A stretch of 64,000 bases of DNA from Mactromeris polynyma (GCA_032209605.1 JASFXZ010000002.1:55244431-55308430); one strand, 5' to 3'. Positions 24,004 through 37,023 are shown, counted from the stretch's first letter. Notes: generated by a model not told the origin, from the sequence alone. Program-made: numbers and translations.

Positions 24004-24712
24004 ACAAGTTTGAATTTTTTAAATCTTTTTTAGACTTGTGTTTTCATGTTTTGTTAATCGTTATGATGACACCAGTGTTTTTGTTGTTGTTTTCTGACAT
24101 ATTTCAAACTATGATTCATTTAATAGTTTAATAGTTTGCGATCTGTATCTTCTTAATTTTCGCTTCATTAAACGTACTGTTAACGTAAAGTAATATAGGT
24201 AGCATTGCAACAACGCCTTCAGTCGTTGAAAGTTTGATACGTATTTCGCATAATTGCAAGAATGGTACTTGTGGCATCGAGCTGCTATCATCGCTTGTAC
24301 GTATTACGAAATTACTTTTGTCTTATATTTAGTGTAAGACAAATAGCCATTATGTGTTCAGTGCGTTGGTGGAACTTCGTACATATGTAATACAGCAAAA
24401 CATTTGATGTTTACGATGGTATTGATTTTCGGTATTGAGTTCAATTCCTTTACGACAAATGGGCGTTTTTCAGTATTGAAGGCAATCCAACTGCGTAAAC
24501 ACACATCGTAATATGGTCGTGGTTTCATTTTGCTTTAAACTTGCACCCGATGTTTCCACTGAAAAATTTACAAAAAAAGATTCATTTTCAAACAGTAGCT
24601 GGACACAACGAACAAATGTCACAGTCAATTTTAGGCAGATCCGAAATTAGGAAAATACATTTATTATATTAATCAACAGCTGCTTCAGGCAAATCCTTCG
24701 AGTCAGATGACC
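24004..24712. other. Unannotated stretch
   Basis: No feature supported. Confidence 0.35.
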
Positions 24713-25015
24713 ACAGCTATGGCGACGTACCAGGCAAATCCTCATCACGGAGGAGGTCAGAAAACGGAAGTGGATTGGATACATACTAAGAAGAGACCAG
24801 TCCAAAATATCCCGCCATTCCTTGGATTGGAACCCTCAGGGAACTCGGAAGAGGGGTCGACTAGTCATGACATGGCGCAGGACCCTGAATGCTGAGCTCT
24901 AGAAGATACAGATGTCTTTGGGAGAAGCAAACATGCGACAACAGACCATGTCCGATTGAGAGCTATGGTGAAGGCCCTATGTCCCAGAGGGGACGAAGAG
25001 GTTTGAGTGAGTGAG
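24713..25015 (+). pseudogene. RTE-like LINE C-terminal relic (CFDP2-like)
   Basis: The frame starting near 24731 reads ITEEVRKRKWIGYILRRD, then SLDWNPQGTRKRGR and MTWRRTLNAEL before a stop. A shifted frame ends RAMVKALCPRGDEEV. This order (RKWxWIGHxLR, WNPQGKRKRGRP, TWRRxLEAE, xxWRxxVxALCxxR) is the characteristic tail of the reverse-transcriptase polyprotein of RTE-type LINEs, often annotated as craniofacial development protein 2-like. Internal stops and a frameshift show it is dead. It ends with GTTTGAGTGAGTGAG, a short tandem tail typical of such 3' ends. The upstream endonuclease and RT are absent, a normal 5' truncation. Confidence 0.85.
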
Positions 25016-25140
25016 TTTGAACTAGTTTGACGATGGACATTTTGTTTTTGTAACAAAAACGACATACTCGTTGTCACAGTGATGTAAACTTGGCCTCATT
25101 GCGACTATGCTACTAGTAAATACCGAGCAGGGAAGTTATG

Positions 25141-25894
<754 letters not shown>

Positions 25895-25901
<7 letters not shown>

Positions 25902-26212
25902 CTATGTATGTGTCTATGTATGTGTCTATGTATGTATCTATGTATGTATCTATGTATGTGTCTATGTATGTGTCTATGTATGTGTCTATGTATGTGTCTA
26001 TGTATGTGTCTATGTATGTGTCTATGTATGTGTCTATGTATGTGTCTATGTATGTGTCTATGTATGTGTCTATGAATGCGTCTATGTATGTATCTATGTA
26101 TGTGTATATGTATGTGTCTATGTATGTGTCTCTGTATGTGTCTATGTATGTGTCTATGTATGTGTCTATGTATGTGTCTATGAATGTGTCTATGAATGTA
26201 TCTATGAATCGA
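25895..26212 (+). repeat. (TATGTGTC)n octanucleotide array
   Basis: About 40 units of TATGTGTC or TATGTATC with occasional TATGAATG. It continues the left-edge motif of the compound repeat at 25141, so the CG-rich core is embedded in this octamer. Confidence 0.95.
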
Positions 26213-26918
26213 GATCGTACCTCAAACCAAAGGGAGGAATACCCATGCTTTAATGACAAACTAAATTCGAGCCATTTTGATAAAGTGTTGTGGCAAACTC
26301 GAGTAGACAATATCCGATATCGTTGTCTTCACCGAACCAGACTTAACAGCCAATAAAAGTAGCATGTCAAATGTGACGCGGACTGCTTAATTTGATTATT
26401 CGTCAACTTTTTAAATGCAACCAGAATATTTCTTGAGTAAGCAATTTTCTTCACCACATTCTAGCTGTTCTATAGCTTCTAATTGATTTGTCACGCAACT
26501 TATCATGATAGCGTCCTGGTAATTGAAAGTACATCAAGAAAACGTGTAATTTAGTTAATTTAAGGAGTAATTTTGACGTGGAGCTGTCAAACCCTTACAT
26601 CTTAACCGTGCGTGATACATAATGTACATCGCAAAAAGAATAAATTGAAATATTTCTCTACCTTAACTGTCACGCAAACTTCAATTTTAAACAATCATGT
26701 AAAAGAGAAAGATTTAGATGAAATAAAACATTTAATATGTAATTAAAGGTACTTTGCTTTAAAATAACTGGATGAAATGAGTACTTTCCTGCCGGAATTG
26801 CCTTGCACAAAATAAATTAGACAAAAAAACACGAATTTGCCTTAAATCTTTACTTTTGCATGGACAATTGGTGCTATGTTGTCTTCAAAGTAGTTGAATT
26901 CAGGATATTATTTTAAAC
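26213..26918. other. Unannotated stretch
   Basis: No feature seen. Confidence 0.35.
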
Positions 26919-26998
26919 ATGCCTCGAAGAACAAGCGTGATGTCTGAGAAAAAAGGTATCATCATTTCTATAACAATGGGTGAAGAAGTTGAGGAGAA

Positions 26999-29198
26999 AA
27001 AGCCACACCCAAATCGCAAAGCCACATCCAAAGCGCAAAGCCACACCCAAATCCCAAGCCAAATCTAAAGCGCAAAGCCACACCCAAATCCCAAGCCACA
27101 TTCAAAGCGCAAAGCCACACCCAAATCCCAAGCCACATCTAAATCGCAAAGCCACACCCAAAGCACAAAGCCACACCCGAATCGCAAAGCCACACACTGA
27201 GTGCAAAGCCACACCCAAAGCGCAAAACCACACCCAACGCGCAAAGCCACACCCAAATCGCAAAGCCAAATCTAAAGCGCAAAGCCACACCCAAATCCCA
27301 AGCCACACCCGAATCGCAAAGCCACACACTGAGTGCAAAGCCACACCCAAATCGCAAAGCCAAACCCAAAGCGCAAAGCCACACCAAAAGCGCAAAGCCA
27401 CACCCAAAGCGCAAAGTCACACCCAAAGCGCAAAGCCACACCCAAAGCGCAAAGCCTCACCCGAATCGCAAAGCCACACCCAAAGCGCAAAGCCACACCA
27501 AAATCGCAAAGCCACACCCAAAGCGCAAAGCCACACCCAAAGCGCAAAGAAACACCCAAAGCGCAAAGCCACACCAAAATCGCAAAGACACACCCAATTC
27601 GCAAAGCCACACCCAAAGCGCAAAGACACACCCAAAGCGCAAAGAAACATCCAAAGCGCAAAGCCACACCCAAATCGCAAAGCCACACCCAAAGCGCAAA
27701 GCCACACCAAAATCGCAAAGCCACACCCAAAGCGCAAAGCCACACCCAAAGCGCAAAGAAACACCCACCGCGCAAAGCCACACCCAAAGCGCAAAGCCGC
27801 ACCCAAAGCGCAAAGCCACACCCACCGCGCAAAGCCACACCCAAAGCGCATAGCCACACCAAAAGCGCAAAGCCACACCGAAAGCGCAAAGCCACACCAA
27901 AAGCGCAAAGCCACACCCAACGCGCAAAGCCACACCCAAATCGCAAAGCCACACCCAAAGCGCAAAGCCACACCAAAATCGCAAAGCCACACCCAAAGCG
28001 CAAAGCCACACCCAAAGCGCAAAGAAACATCCAAAGCGCAAAGAAACATCCAAATCGCAAAGCCTCACCCGAATCGCAAAGCCACACCCAAAGCGCAAAG
28101 CCACACCAAAATCGCAAAGCCACACCCAAAGCGCAAAGAAACATCCAAAGCGCAAAGAAACATCCAAAGCGCAAAGCCTCACCCAAAGCGCAAAGCCACA
28201 CCAAAATCGCAAAGCCACACCCAAAGCGCAAAGCCACACCCAAAGCGCAAAGAAACATCCAACTCGCAAAGAAACATCCAAATCGCAAAGAAACATCCAA
28301 ATTGCAAAGCCACACCCAAAGCGCAAAGCCACACCTAAAATGCAAAGCCACACCCAAAGCGCAAAGCCACACCCAAATCGCAAAGAAACATCCAAATCAC
28401 AAACGCACACCCAAAGCGCAAAGCCACACCCAAAGCGCAAAGCCACACCCAAAGCGCAAAGAAACATCCAACTCGCAAAGAAACATCCAAATCGCAAAGA
28501 AACATCCAAATTGCAAAGCCACACCCAAAGCGCAAAGCCACACCTAAAATGCAAAGCCACACCCAAAGCGCAAAGCCACACCCAAATCGCAAAGAAACAT
28601 CCAAATCACAAACGCACACCCAAAGCGCAAAGCCACACCCAAAGCGCAAAGCCACACCCAAAGCGCAAAGAAACATCCAACTCGCAAAGAAACATCCAAA
28701 TCGCAAAGAAACATCCAAATTGCAAAGCCACACCCAAAGCGCAAAGCCACACCTAAAATGCAAAGCCACACCCAAAGCGCAAAGCCACACCCAAATCGCA
28801 AAGAAACATCCAAATCACAAACGCACACCCAAAGCGCAAAGCCACACCCAAAGCGCAAAGCCACACCCAAATCGCAAAGAAACATCCAAATCACAAAGCC
28901 ACACCCAAAGCGCAAAGCCACACCCAAAGCGCAAAGCCACACCCAAAGCGCAAAGCCACACCCACCGCGCAAAGCCACACCCAAAGCGCAAAGCCACACC
29001 CAAAGCGCAAAGCCACACCCACCGCGCAAAGCCACACCCAAAGCGCATAGCCACACCAAAAGCGCAAAGCCACACCGAAAGCGCAAAGCCACACCAAAAG
29101 CGCAAAGCCACACCCAACGCGCAAAGCCACACCCAAATCGCAAAGCCACACCCAAAGCGCAAAGCCACACCCAAAGCGCAAAGAAACATCAAAATCGC
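26999..29198 (+). repeat. 19-bp minisatellite, about 115 copies
   Basis: Basic unit AAAGCCACACCCAAAGCGC, with variants AAGAAACATCC, CAAATCGC and CAACGCGC. The first 250 bp are more diverged. Because 19 is not a multiple of three and stops are rare, all six frames carry pseudo-ORFs of up to 452 codons (19-residue repeat rich in K, P, H, Q). Higher-order structure is present: a 209-bp (11-unit) period around 28261-28870, and a block near 27846 duplicated 1197 bp (63 units) away near 29043. Confidence 0.97.
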
Positions 29199-29669
29199 AA
29201 GGAGAGATAATAATATATACCTACAACAAGGGCAAACAGAACACAGGAAAAACTGCTTAAAGCTGATTAAAGTGCGCACAACATTGAATACGACTATACC
29301 TGTAATGTGTATGTACACTTAAATAAAGTTTTAGTTTAATGAATTTGGATTCTAAAAACAAACATCAATGAACTATATAAAAGGTTTTACTGAACATAAA
29401 TAAATCAGAGAAATGTACATGTACTATTTTCTTGAGACGAATGAATACGATTGGCGGTACTTTGAATCAACTTCCGGTTGATACGATGATAGCAAAGAGA
29501 CGCTAAAGCGCCTCAAAAATAATGACAATAGTCTTAATATTCATTTCAGAAGGAAAAATGTTAAGAAAAACAACATACATGTTATTTCCAACATCTGGTC
29601 TATACAACAAGCAACACCAGTATTTAAAATCGACAAATCAGAAATAATGATTTACCCTAAATGAATGCA
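29199..29669. other. Unannotated stretch
   Basis: No feature seen. Confidence 0.35.
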
Positions 29670-29925
29670 AACATAATATTTAGACACTGTTACTTTAGTA
29701 TTGGGGCGGCTTTCAGTCACATGAACAACCAGAGTCATGTGGTAACTATTCCAGCTATTACGGTGGAGGAATACCCAGACGGACTCCTGGGTAAAAATGT
29801 AGACATTCCAGAAGTCAGCTGGAAGATTTCTTCAGGTATTACCGGGGTGGGATTCGAACCTGCAGCGGTCAGAGGTGAGTCATTTGAATTCAGTTACCTT
29901 AATGATCATGGAGGCCCGTAGACAC
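29670..29925 (-). mobile_element. tRNA-derived SINE candidate
   Basis: On the minus strand the right part contains a B box, GGTTCGAATCC, preceded by CTGACCGCTGCA and a degraded A-box region. It is followed by a non-tRNA body (CCAGCTGACTTCTGGAATG and beyond). The tRNA-like head plus unrelated body suggests a SINE. The plus-strand frame at 29661-29921 is then an artefact. Confidence 0.45.
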
Positions 29926-30529
29926 TGTTATGACAACGTCAGTCATTTATATACACTACGTCACCTATTTATCACGACGTTTCGATGTATTGCTTCAAGT
30001 CTAGCACCAAAATTCTCCGTTCATTCCCAAATTAATGTACAGTGTCATCTGTTCAGAACAATACCTTCTTTGGAGTAGACAATGTTGGTTTTTGTTGAGA
30101 GGTTGTTGCCATAGAGATGGTAAATGATAACTGTTATTACTGGGAAATTGATATTGTAGTTGAAGAGAGGGTTACTCTAGAAAGGTTCTCCTGTACTGTA
30201 TGTGCGTGTTGTGGTGCAGAATTCTATTAGTGCATTAAAGGTATTGTCTGTCGGTAGGCTTTACTGAAACTCAGACATTGTTCAATAATTAAATGTCAAT
30301 TATAAAATCCTAGACACTTTATTCTTCTAACTGTAACATGGTTTCAACGTCTCGTAGACTTTACATGCTGACAGATTTAGCTCAACGACCCAACGTATAT
30401 GTTGTTCTATTATGGTTCTGTTTTTTTTTCAATTTGTAAATCGTTTGTGTAGTCCTTGTGCAGTCTGAGTAGTGATGTGTGTATAGTGTGCACTTTGATG
30501 TAACATATGTCTAGACGAAGAAGTGTCTG
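29926..30529. other. Unannotated stretch
   Basis: No feature seen. Confidence 0.35.
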
Positions 30530-30675
<146 letters not shown>

Positions 30676-30795
30676 AATATAGCAGCTGACAACTTCCCTA
30701 CATGAATCAAAGGTAGAGGACAAACGACTCTGGATAAATTGTCCTCATCCGAATATCCCCAGAGAATGTACGCCTCGCCCGGAGTTCGAACCTTC

Positions 30796-30905
30796 GACTG
30801 CAGGTATCACGATACGGACTGCAGGTATCACGATACGGACTGCAGGTTATTACGATTCGGACTGCAGGTATCACGATACGGACTGCAGGTATCACGATTC
30901 GGACT
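30796..30905 (+). repeat. 21-bp minisatellite, about five copies
   Basis: Units contain CGGACTGCAGGTATCACGAT; one unit has a TTAT insertion and some have GATTC for GATAC. It directly precedes a tRNA-like segment. Confidence 0.9.
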
Positions 30906-30933
30906 TAGTCACAATAAGAGGAGATTTGTAAGC

Positions 30934-31065
30934 GGCCGGGTAGCTCAGTCGGTAGAACATTCGTCCTGTAGGCGAAAGGTCCCGGTCCCGGTAAGGCTAT
31001 CCATATTTCTTATCCTGTGGCACAGGCAGCTGGGTGCTCTAACAACTTAGAGCGGGTTGTGATGG
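30934..31065 (+). mobile_element. tRNA-derived SINE fragment
   Basis: GGCCGGGTAGCTCAGTCGGT and the anticodon-stem segment TTCGTCCTGTAGGCGAAAGG resemble the 5' two thirds of a tRNA. The T-arm core is missing: CCCGG is followed directly by TCCCGGTAAGG, as though GTTCGAG had been deleted. A non-tRNA body follows. This is a SINE head or tRNA pseudogene, not a functional tRNA. Confidence 0.55.
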
Positions 31066-31219
31066 CAGTGATTGGTGTGTACTGTACCACAAAATAATTT
31101 GTGGTAAAATGTACATGTTGTGAAATTTAACTCTGTAAAGAAATGAATTGGACTAGCTAAAACAAAGATGAATTTAGATTTAATTTCTACAAAATAAAAG
31201 TAAAGTGTGTATATTAATT

Positions 31220-31460
31220 ATAGTGTCACCCTTACTAAAAGTGCCAGCCATTTCTGACTTATGAGACACTTACCTTCTGAGCAAATTTACTTCCCGATTC
31301 CTATCCTTTAATGCCAGGCACCCAGGCAGGTAGGCACACGGTATTTAACTAGATGGCGGCTCACCAAACGGCTAAATCAGAACGGACCCTACCGGGATTC
31401 GAACCTTCGACCTGCGTCTCCAAAGATGGATGCCTTAACCACTCGGCCACGGGAGACGGT
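31220..31460 (-). mobile_element. tRNA-derived SINE family 2, copy 1
   Basis: On the minus strand the head CCCGTGGCCGAGTGGTTAAG, then TGGAGACGCAGGTCGAAGG and the B box GGTTCGAATCC, resembles a tRNA of the Ser/Leu type with a long variable arm. It is followed by a body with GGTGAGCCGCCATCTAG and CTGCCTGGGTGCCTGGCATT. The same body occurs at 38205-38445, and a fragment at 40540-40610. The body conservation across copies supports a SINE rather than a lone tRNA gene. Confidence 0.75.
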
Positions 31461-32195
31461 AACTACATAGTTACGTATCGATCACCCCGGATAATAACAC
31501 AATATTATATCAGATGAATTAATAACGCTCTGTCTTGAATCTAAAACCAGTAGGCAGATACCAATGCAAGTTTGTGTACAACATTGCTGCAACATTCGGT
31601 ATTTCCAAGCTACTGTCTTCGGCTACTCCACTCTCGTGCATTGGCATTGTGTTATTTTGGTCATGTATGACACAGCATTCAATCAATGACAGGGGTGTAA
31701 TTTAAGAAGAGGTATTGCCACATTAAATTGCGAAGCTGAGAATAAATATCTTCGTCGGGTTACAATTGAATCTGCAATATTGATAGTCTCCTCATACTTT
31801 TATATTGCTGAGAGAATTCGCAGCATTCATTTGGTTTGTTTGTTGTTGATTTGTACATTGACAATATGAATATTTTCTGTGATTCAGTACAATTGTACGC
31901 TTCTTTATTAAATTTTGTTAAAATGATAAAATATCGCGTTTGTGAATATTTTCGAAGATGCTATTTCATGTCGCTCATGTAACCATATTATCATGATTTT
32001 CCAAAATGTCTTCTTTGTAGTCTCGGCGTTGATTTTATAGACAAGTCACACTGTTCGACAACACTTCAGGCAGCAAACTATAGGCCGTATACCAATCATA
32101 GTACAATACTAGCATACGTATCAGTGCATGGGCTGTGCATGTATATAATTGTTTGTTTTAAATCCAACAGCTTCACTGGACCCAGAGGGCAACAC
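31461..32195. other. Unannotated stretch
   Basis: No feature seen. Confidence 0.35.
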
Positions 32196-32367
32196 ACAGC
32201 TAAACCTTACCTAAGGACCACCTCAATAATAAGACCACCTCTATAATAATACGACCACCATTTTCAAGTCCATTTTCACTGTTTTGCTCTTTATTCAACC
32301 TCAATATTAAGACCACCTCAACAAGAAGCCCAGTTCTCTAGAGTCCCAAGGGTGAGGTTTTACTGTG
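32196..32367 (+). mobile_element. MITE family A, copy 3
   Basis: Left end decayed (CAGCTAAACCTTACCTAAGG). The internal CCATTTTCACTGTTTTGCTC and CAACCTCAATATTAAGACCA blocks are intact; right end GAGGTTTTACTG. Confidence 0.85.
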
Positions 32368-32579
32368 TATACAAACACGAACACAATCAACACATACATT
32401 CTAATCATTATCTAAATAAATTAATTTGTGGGCCATGTAGATTACATTGACCTGCTCGGCCTGGTTTTTACAATAGCAATAGTCAAATCTACATGTAATT
32501 ATTGTTCGTCTGTTTTATACATGTTCTATTATATATAGATAATCTGATGATAATGTTTATATCTCAATACTTTACAGTC

Positions 32580-33075
32580 TATGAGTATACAAAATTAATG
32601 AATATTTACAACAGTTGAACATTTACAATATATGGTCAATGGCCACATTAAAATCAGAATATATGTATATAGTTTCAACAGTTCTAGTACAATGTAAATA
32701 AAAATACAAAATGTGAGACAAACCTAAATATAATAATAAAATCTAATGAACCTATATAAGTATAAACATTGTACTGGAAAAAAACCAGTATCTATAAATG
32801 AATGTAAATATAGTAGGATACAGGAAACACGAAGTACGAAGATGCATGAGAGTATATTAACTCATATAAAATGTTTTATTTCTCATTACAAATGGATTGT
32901 AAGTATACATGGCAAGATTTTTTATAATAAGTTTGTTATTTGAATTGATCAAATCAAACAAATTTTTTTAATGATATTTGCATTTTTCCAATAATATTTT
33001 TTAATATGAACTCGTAATAAAATGGACATTCTAACAAAAAATGAAACTCATCTTCAAGGACTTAACATAATTATG
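32580..33075 (-). mobile_element. LINE 3' relic (C-terminal zinc motif), copy 2
   Basis: On the minus strand, around 33019-33055, the sequence reads EDEFHFLLECPFY. A shifted frame then reads DLINSNNKLIIKNLAMY and ends FYMS at the stop at 32857-32859. These segments match in order the end of the LINE ORF at 59603-62653 (EDEYHFVIQCPIY, then LQLITSENVTEIRNLAIF). The 3' UTR continues to about 32580. Frameshifts and AT drift show it is an old copy. Confidence 0.65.
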
Positions 33076-33751
33076 ATATGATATAGATGATATTACTCTA
33101 AAATATATAGAACTATACTTAGTACATTTAAAAAAGCAAATATTTGTACCTGTGATATTTTTGTAAATGTCATTTTGATATGATAGTGCCCGTTTATTGA
33201 AAGGCAAGTTAGCTTTCATCATTGCGTATAATGAAATGAAATCATGTTAAAGTTGTTATCTTGCATCCCTAGGTAAGTTCATGAAATTAGTTAAATCTTA
33301 CATTTTGCCTATTTAAATGCACCGAGTATATTATAACGTAGATCTAGCAACTAAATAAATACAGCAAGACAATATGATCGTAGACAACAATGCGAATAGT
33401 CGACTACAGATGTGAAAAATGCACATAAAATCAAACAACAACAACAACAAGTAACATTGAACTCATTGATAAGGTACAAATACACATGTAGCTACGTATA
33501 AATACTATTTAGTAAAACATTCAAATATGGTAGATAAAATGTACAGAGAAATTTATAATAATAATAATGTATACCGGTAATTTAAACATGTACTCGTGAT
33601 TTGTTACAAGAAATATTGTAAAGATGACTAGTACATCTTATTTCATGATTTATCATACTGTATGTATTTATATAACTTGTAATTGAGAACTATGGCCATA
33701 ATGCCTTAATTACTAAATAAAGTATCATAATATCGGCGTAATATCATTGTT
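33076..33751. other. Unannotated stretch
   Basis: The part up to about 33230 may be further decayed LINE sequence. Nothing else is visible apart from a short CAA repeat near 33435. Confidence 0.35.
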
Positions 33752-34076
33752 TACAGTAAAACCTCACTTTAAGACCACCTCAAAATTAAGACCACCTCAA
33801 AATTAAGAACACAGTTTTCAAGTCCCTTTTTACTGTTATACTCTTTATTCATTCTAAATATTACGACCATCTCATTAATAAAAGAGAGAGAATAAGTTGC
33901 TACAGGGAACGCCACATACATAAGACAGTGCCTCACCACACAGACCTCCGGGACAACAACAATACATAAAACATTTAAGGAGGCTCAATGGTACATACGT
34001 AAGGGAACAGAGGCGTAAGGAATAAAACCAGTTTTCAAGGGTCCCAATTGTGGTCTTATTACTGAGATTTTACTAT
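33752..34076 (+). mobile_element. MITE family A, copy 4, interrupted
   Basis: TA is followed by CAGTAAAACCTCACTTTAAG and the usual family A left and central blocks to about 33883. The family resumes at about 34021 with CCAGTTTTCAAGGGTCCCAA and ends GAGATTTTACTATA. The 137 bp between is an inserted copy of element G. Confidence 0.85.
33884..34020 (-). mobile_element. Dispersed element G, copy 4, nested in MITE A
   Basis: The insertion is flanked by AATAAAA on both sides (33877-33883 and 34021-34027), a likely 7-bp target duplication. On the minus strand it reads from CCTTACGCCTCTGTTCCC through GTCCCGGAGGTCTGTGTGGT, GAGGCACTGTCTTATGTATG and CAACTTATTCTCTCTC. It carries one 22-bp-like unit, not an array. 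Confidence 0.75.
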
Positions 34077-34744
34077 ACTTAAACTGTACAATACTGTTAA
34101 ACTCGACATTCATAAACTGATATCGTTATAGGAATCATGCAGCGCGAGTTAGCGTATAAAATACAATAAATCTTGCATAATTTCCAATTATCTACAGAGC
34201 AACACATTTTTACTCTCATTAACAATCAATTATTCTGCAATTTATCAATTTACGCAATACATCAAAGTGTGCGTTATATACAAATGTAATCTCCGATCCA
34301 TCAAACTCTCAAAAGGTAATAAACATATCATGTAAGATGGAACACATTCAAACAATGAAATCTTTTGAAACATTACAGATTATAGCAGCATGATATATGT
34401 GATACCTTCAATATAAACTATGCATTGCTTCCAGACAAATTGTTAATTTATCGACGTAATTTGTGTAGGACTACCTAACTGTTATGTTATATAAAACCTT
34501 TTAAATAGTTTTAGATAAGCGACTGTTAAATTGAATTTCCCCAGAGAGAAAAAACCGTTTATAAAGTTTATGTTTAATGTAAATACCCGAAGGTCTGTAT
34601 ATGTTGCTATGCATGCAGCTGTTGTTTGTTGATAGTTGTTGTTGTTTTTTGCTGTTGTCGTCTTCTTGTTTCTACGTCGTTGATGTTGGTTTATGTTGTT
34701 TTTGTTTTTTCTTTTCATTTCTTCTCATATTGTTACTTTTATCA
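34077..34744. other. Unannotated stretch
   Basis: No feature seen apart from short GTT runs near 34620. Confidence 0.35.
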
Positions 34745-35160
34745 TTATAAATATTATTAATATCATTATTATTATTAATATTACTATAATTATTATTACT
34801 ATTATTATTATTCCTATTATTATCATTATTATAATCAGTATTACTATTATTATTATTATTACTATAATTATCATTATTATTATCAGTATTACTATTATTA
34901 TTATTACTATAATTATCATTATTATTATCAGTATTACTATTATTATTATTACTATTATTATCATTATTATAATCAGTATTACTATTATTATTATTACTAT
35001 AATTATCATTATTATTATCAGTATTACTATTATTATTATTACTATAATTATCATTATTATTATCAGTATTACTATTATTATTATTACTATAATTATCATT
35101 ATTATTATCAGTATTACTATTATTATTATTATTAATATTATTATTATTATAATGTAAATT
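34745..35160 (+). repeat. ATT-rich array with a 45-bp period
   Basis: Trinucleotide ATT runs are punctuated by ATC, ACT and CAG. CAGTATTACT recurs every 45 bp over the central part, about six or seven times. Poly-Ile frames on both strands are artefacts. Confidence 0.93.
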
Positions 35161-35390
35161 ATTATTATTATAATGTTAATTATTGTTCAATTAATCAAGA
35201 ATTCTTCAAATACGCCAGTTACTCACGATATCAATATTTGTAGATAACGATTTGTTACACAGAAAACCTCAAATCGTTATAGAAACCAGACAGGGTCTTC
35301 AGAAACAAGTAATTAAATAGCTCACTAAATTCATTTGCTCTGGAATGGAATGTATCTTAAGTAAGAAGATGAAAAACAAGATATATCTTG

Positions 35391-35623
35391 AAAAAGGATG
35401 ATAGGCGCAATTTGAAGGTTAAGATTTGTTGTGCAACATAAAAAATGCCGAGATGTTACGATTGCTGGTCACTCCAGATCCAAAATGGATTTTGGTAAAT
35501 TCAGCGAAATTCAGTGGATTTCGGCATGGTAACGTACTCTTTTTCGAAAGGTTAACCAATCCGCGTAAAGGTTACACACGTTGTTCGGTTGAAGAGAAAT
35601 TACCTTGGTGGTTAACGTTAGAC
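35391..35623 (+). repeat. Unclassified dispersed repeat X, copy 3 (truncated)
   Basis: Matches the first about 240 bp of copy 2 (TTAAGATTTGTTGTGCAACA to CCTTGGTGGTTAACGT). The 3' part is missing. Confidence 0.7.
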
Positions 35624-35698
35624 TCAACAATTTGTAGCCCGAGTTGGTAATTACACTTGTCCAGGACGTCGGGCTAGTGGATTTCTAGATCCCTGCTG

Positions 35699-35880
35699 TA
35701 CAGTGCAGCCTCTCAAAAGCGGCAATCATATGAGCAACAACCTCTCTTTATAAACATAATTAACAATCCGTAGTAAACGACTACTATTAATTTACCCTCT
35801 CAAGGGCAAACAACTCTCAACAACAATCGCAGTAGCATCCCCAAAGGGTGTGGCTCTTAGTCTTAAGAGGTTGCACTGTA
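35699..35880. mobile_element. MITE family E, copy 1
   Basis: TA-flanked, with left end CAGTGCAGCCTCTCAAAAG and inverted right end CAGTGCAACCTCTTAAGAC. It is non-coding. A partial inverted relative is at 41140-41233. Confidence 0.75.
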
Positions 35881-37023
35881 CATTATGCAGTAAAGACGTC
35901 CACCTTAAATAGTCTACATATATCGTATCCAATATTCCAGTCGCGATGTTCTAAGGTCATAATGCTATTAATTAAGTATCTATCGCTGTACATACTGAAC
36001 GTGTCTTTGGATAGAACGTGATTATGTTACTGTTGTTACAACATTAAACACCATTTGCAACATGCAACCGCAATATCAGCAAGAATTCCTTAATCAAATG
36101 TTATTTTTATTCCACATTTAGACTTATATATGGCTTTCAGAGTCGTTTAGAGAATACAGACACCTACTAGAGTGTCTTAACAGAAAGCAACACGACCCTG
36201 GTAAGAACAAATGGTCTGTCTATTGTGAGATTAAAAGCATTGGTTCAGTATGTCTGTGTTTCTTCGCTATCCCCGCAAAATTTATCTTGACAGAGGAAAT
36301 GCACTTAACAGCATAAAACACGTATCTATGTCTAGGAACAAATTAGTTATAGGAACCACTCAAATTCGATTTCTTTTGAATGTCTGAAATGCTTCTAGAA
36401 ATGGAATTGAATGTGAGCATTTAGTACTGAAAGGATATGAAATCGTAAATGTAAAAGATTTGTTGTAATGAATTAGTCTCTTGTGGGCTTATTTTATGCA
36501 TCATACGGGCATCATTTAGCAAAAATCGGAAATGATGAGGGTCTACAATATACAAAACTTGAAAAACGTCTACTGTACACAGCAAAACAAATTGTCCTTG
36601 ACAAGCAGTATGTTATATTTAGTTTGTTGGCGTAACGACAACTCTGGTTGTCGACTTTGTTTGAGACGTATGAGTTACTAGCATTCAAACACAGTGTATG
36701 TCAAAGTCCAGCCATCATAAACAACATAACATAACTGTCTCCACTCAGCCAGATAAATACTATCGGAAGGATTACATAAATTCACTTAATAAGATTATAT
36801 ACCTCAAACAAATTGTATGGGTCAATTCGGCTTGAATATAAATATATTGATGTATATTTATTTAGTTTACATAAGTCATAGTTTCGGATGGTCGTATTTA
36901 ATTTACAGTCTTATTTGCCATTTTTCAGATGTTTGTTATTAATATGTAAAATTCGCCATATTTGTTTCTCATTCTCTCAACATTCCGCATATTCTGTCAT
37001 AATATATATCATTACATTTAAAG
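35881..37023. other. Unannotated; probable intron or upstream sequence of the sulfotransferase
   Basis: No exon with a 5'-PAPS-binding loop could be found here, so the preceding exons must lie further upstream or be unrecognisable. The last 20 bases lead into an AAAG acceptor. An alternative acceptor is CATTTTTCAG at about 36928. Confidence 0.4.

Noticed and set aside
24000..24300. Extension of element G copy 3 to the right
   Set aside because: Sequence beyond about 24003 has no counterpart next to the other G copies.
26980..29322. Six-frame ORFs of up to 452 codons with a 19-residue K/P/H/Q-rich repeat
   Set aside because: All six frames are open because of the 19-bp unit; no start context, splice sites or non-repeat domain supports translation.
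30934..31010. Functional tRNA gene
   Set aside because: The T-arm core is missing and a non-tRNA body follows; it is a SINE head or pseudogene.
31380..31460. Functional tRNA-Ser or tRNA-Leu gene
   Set aside because: The acceptor stem does not pair properly and the segment continues into a repeated SINE body.
34693..35157. Poly-isoleucine ORF of 154 codons
   Set aside because: Translation of an ATT-rich array.
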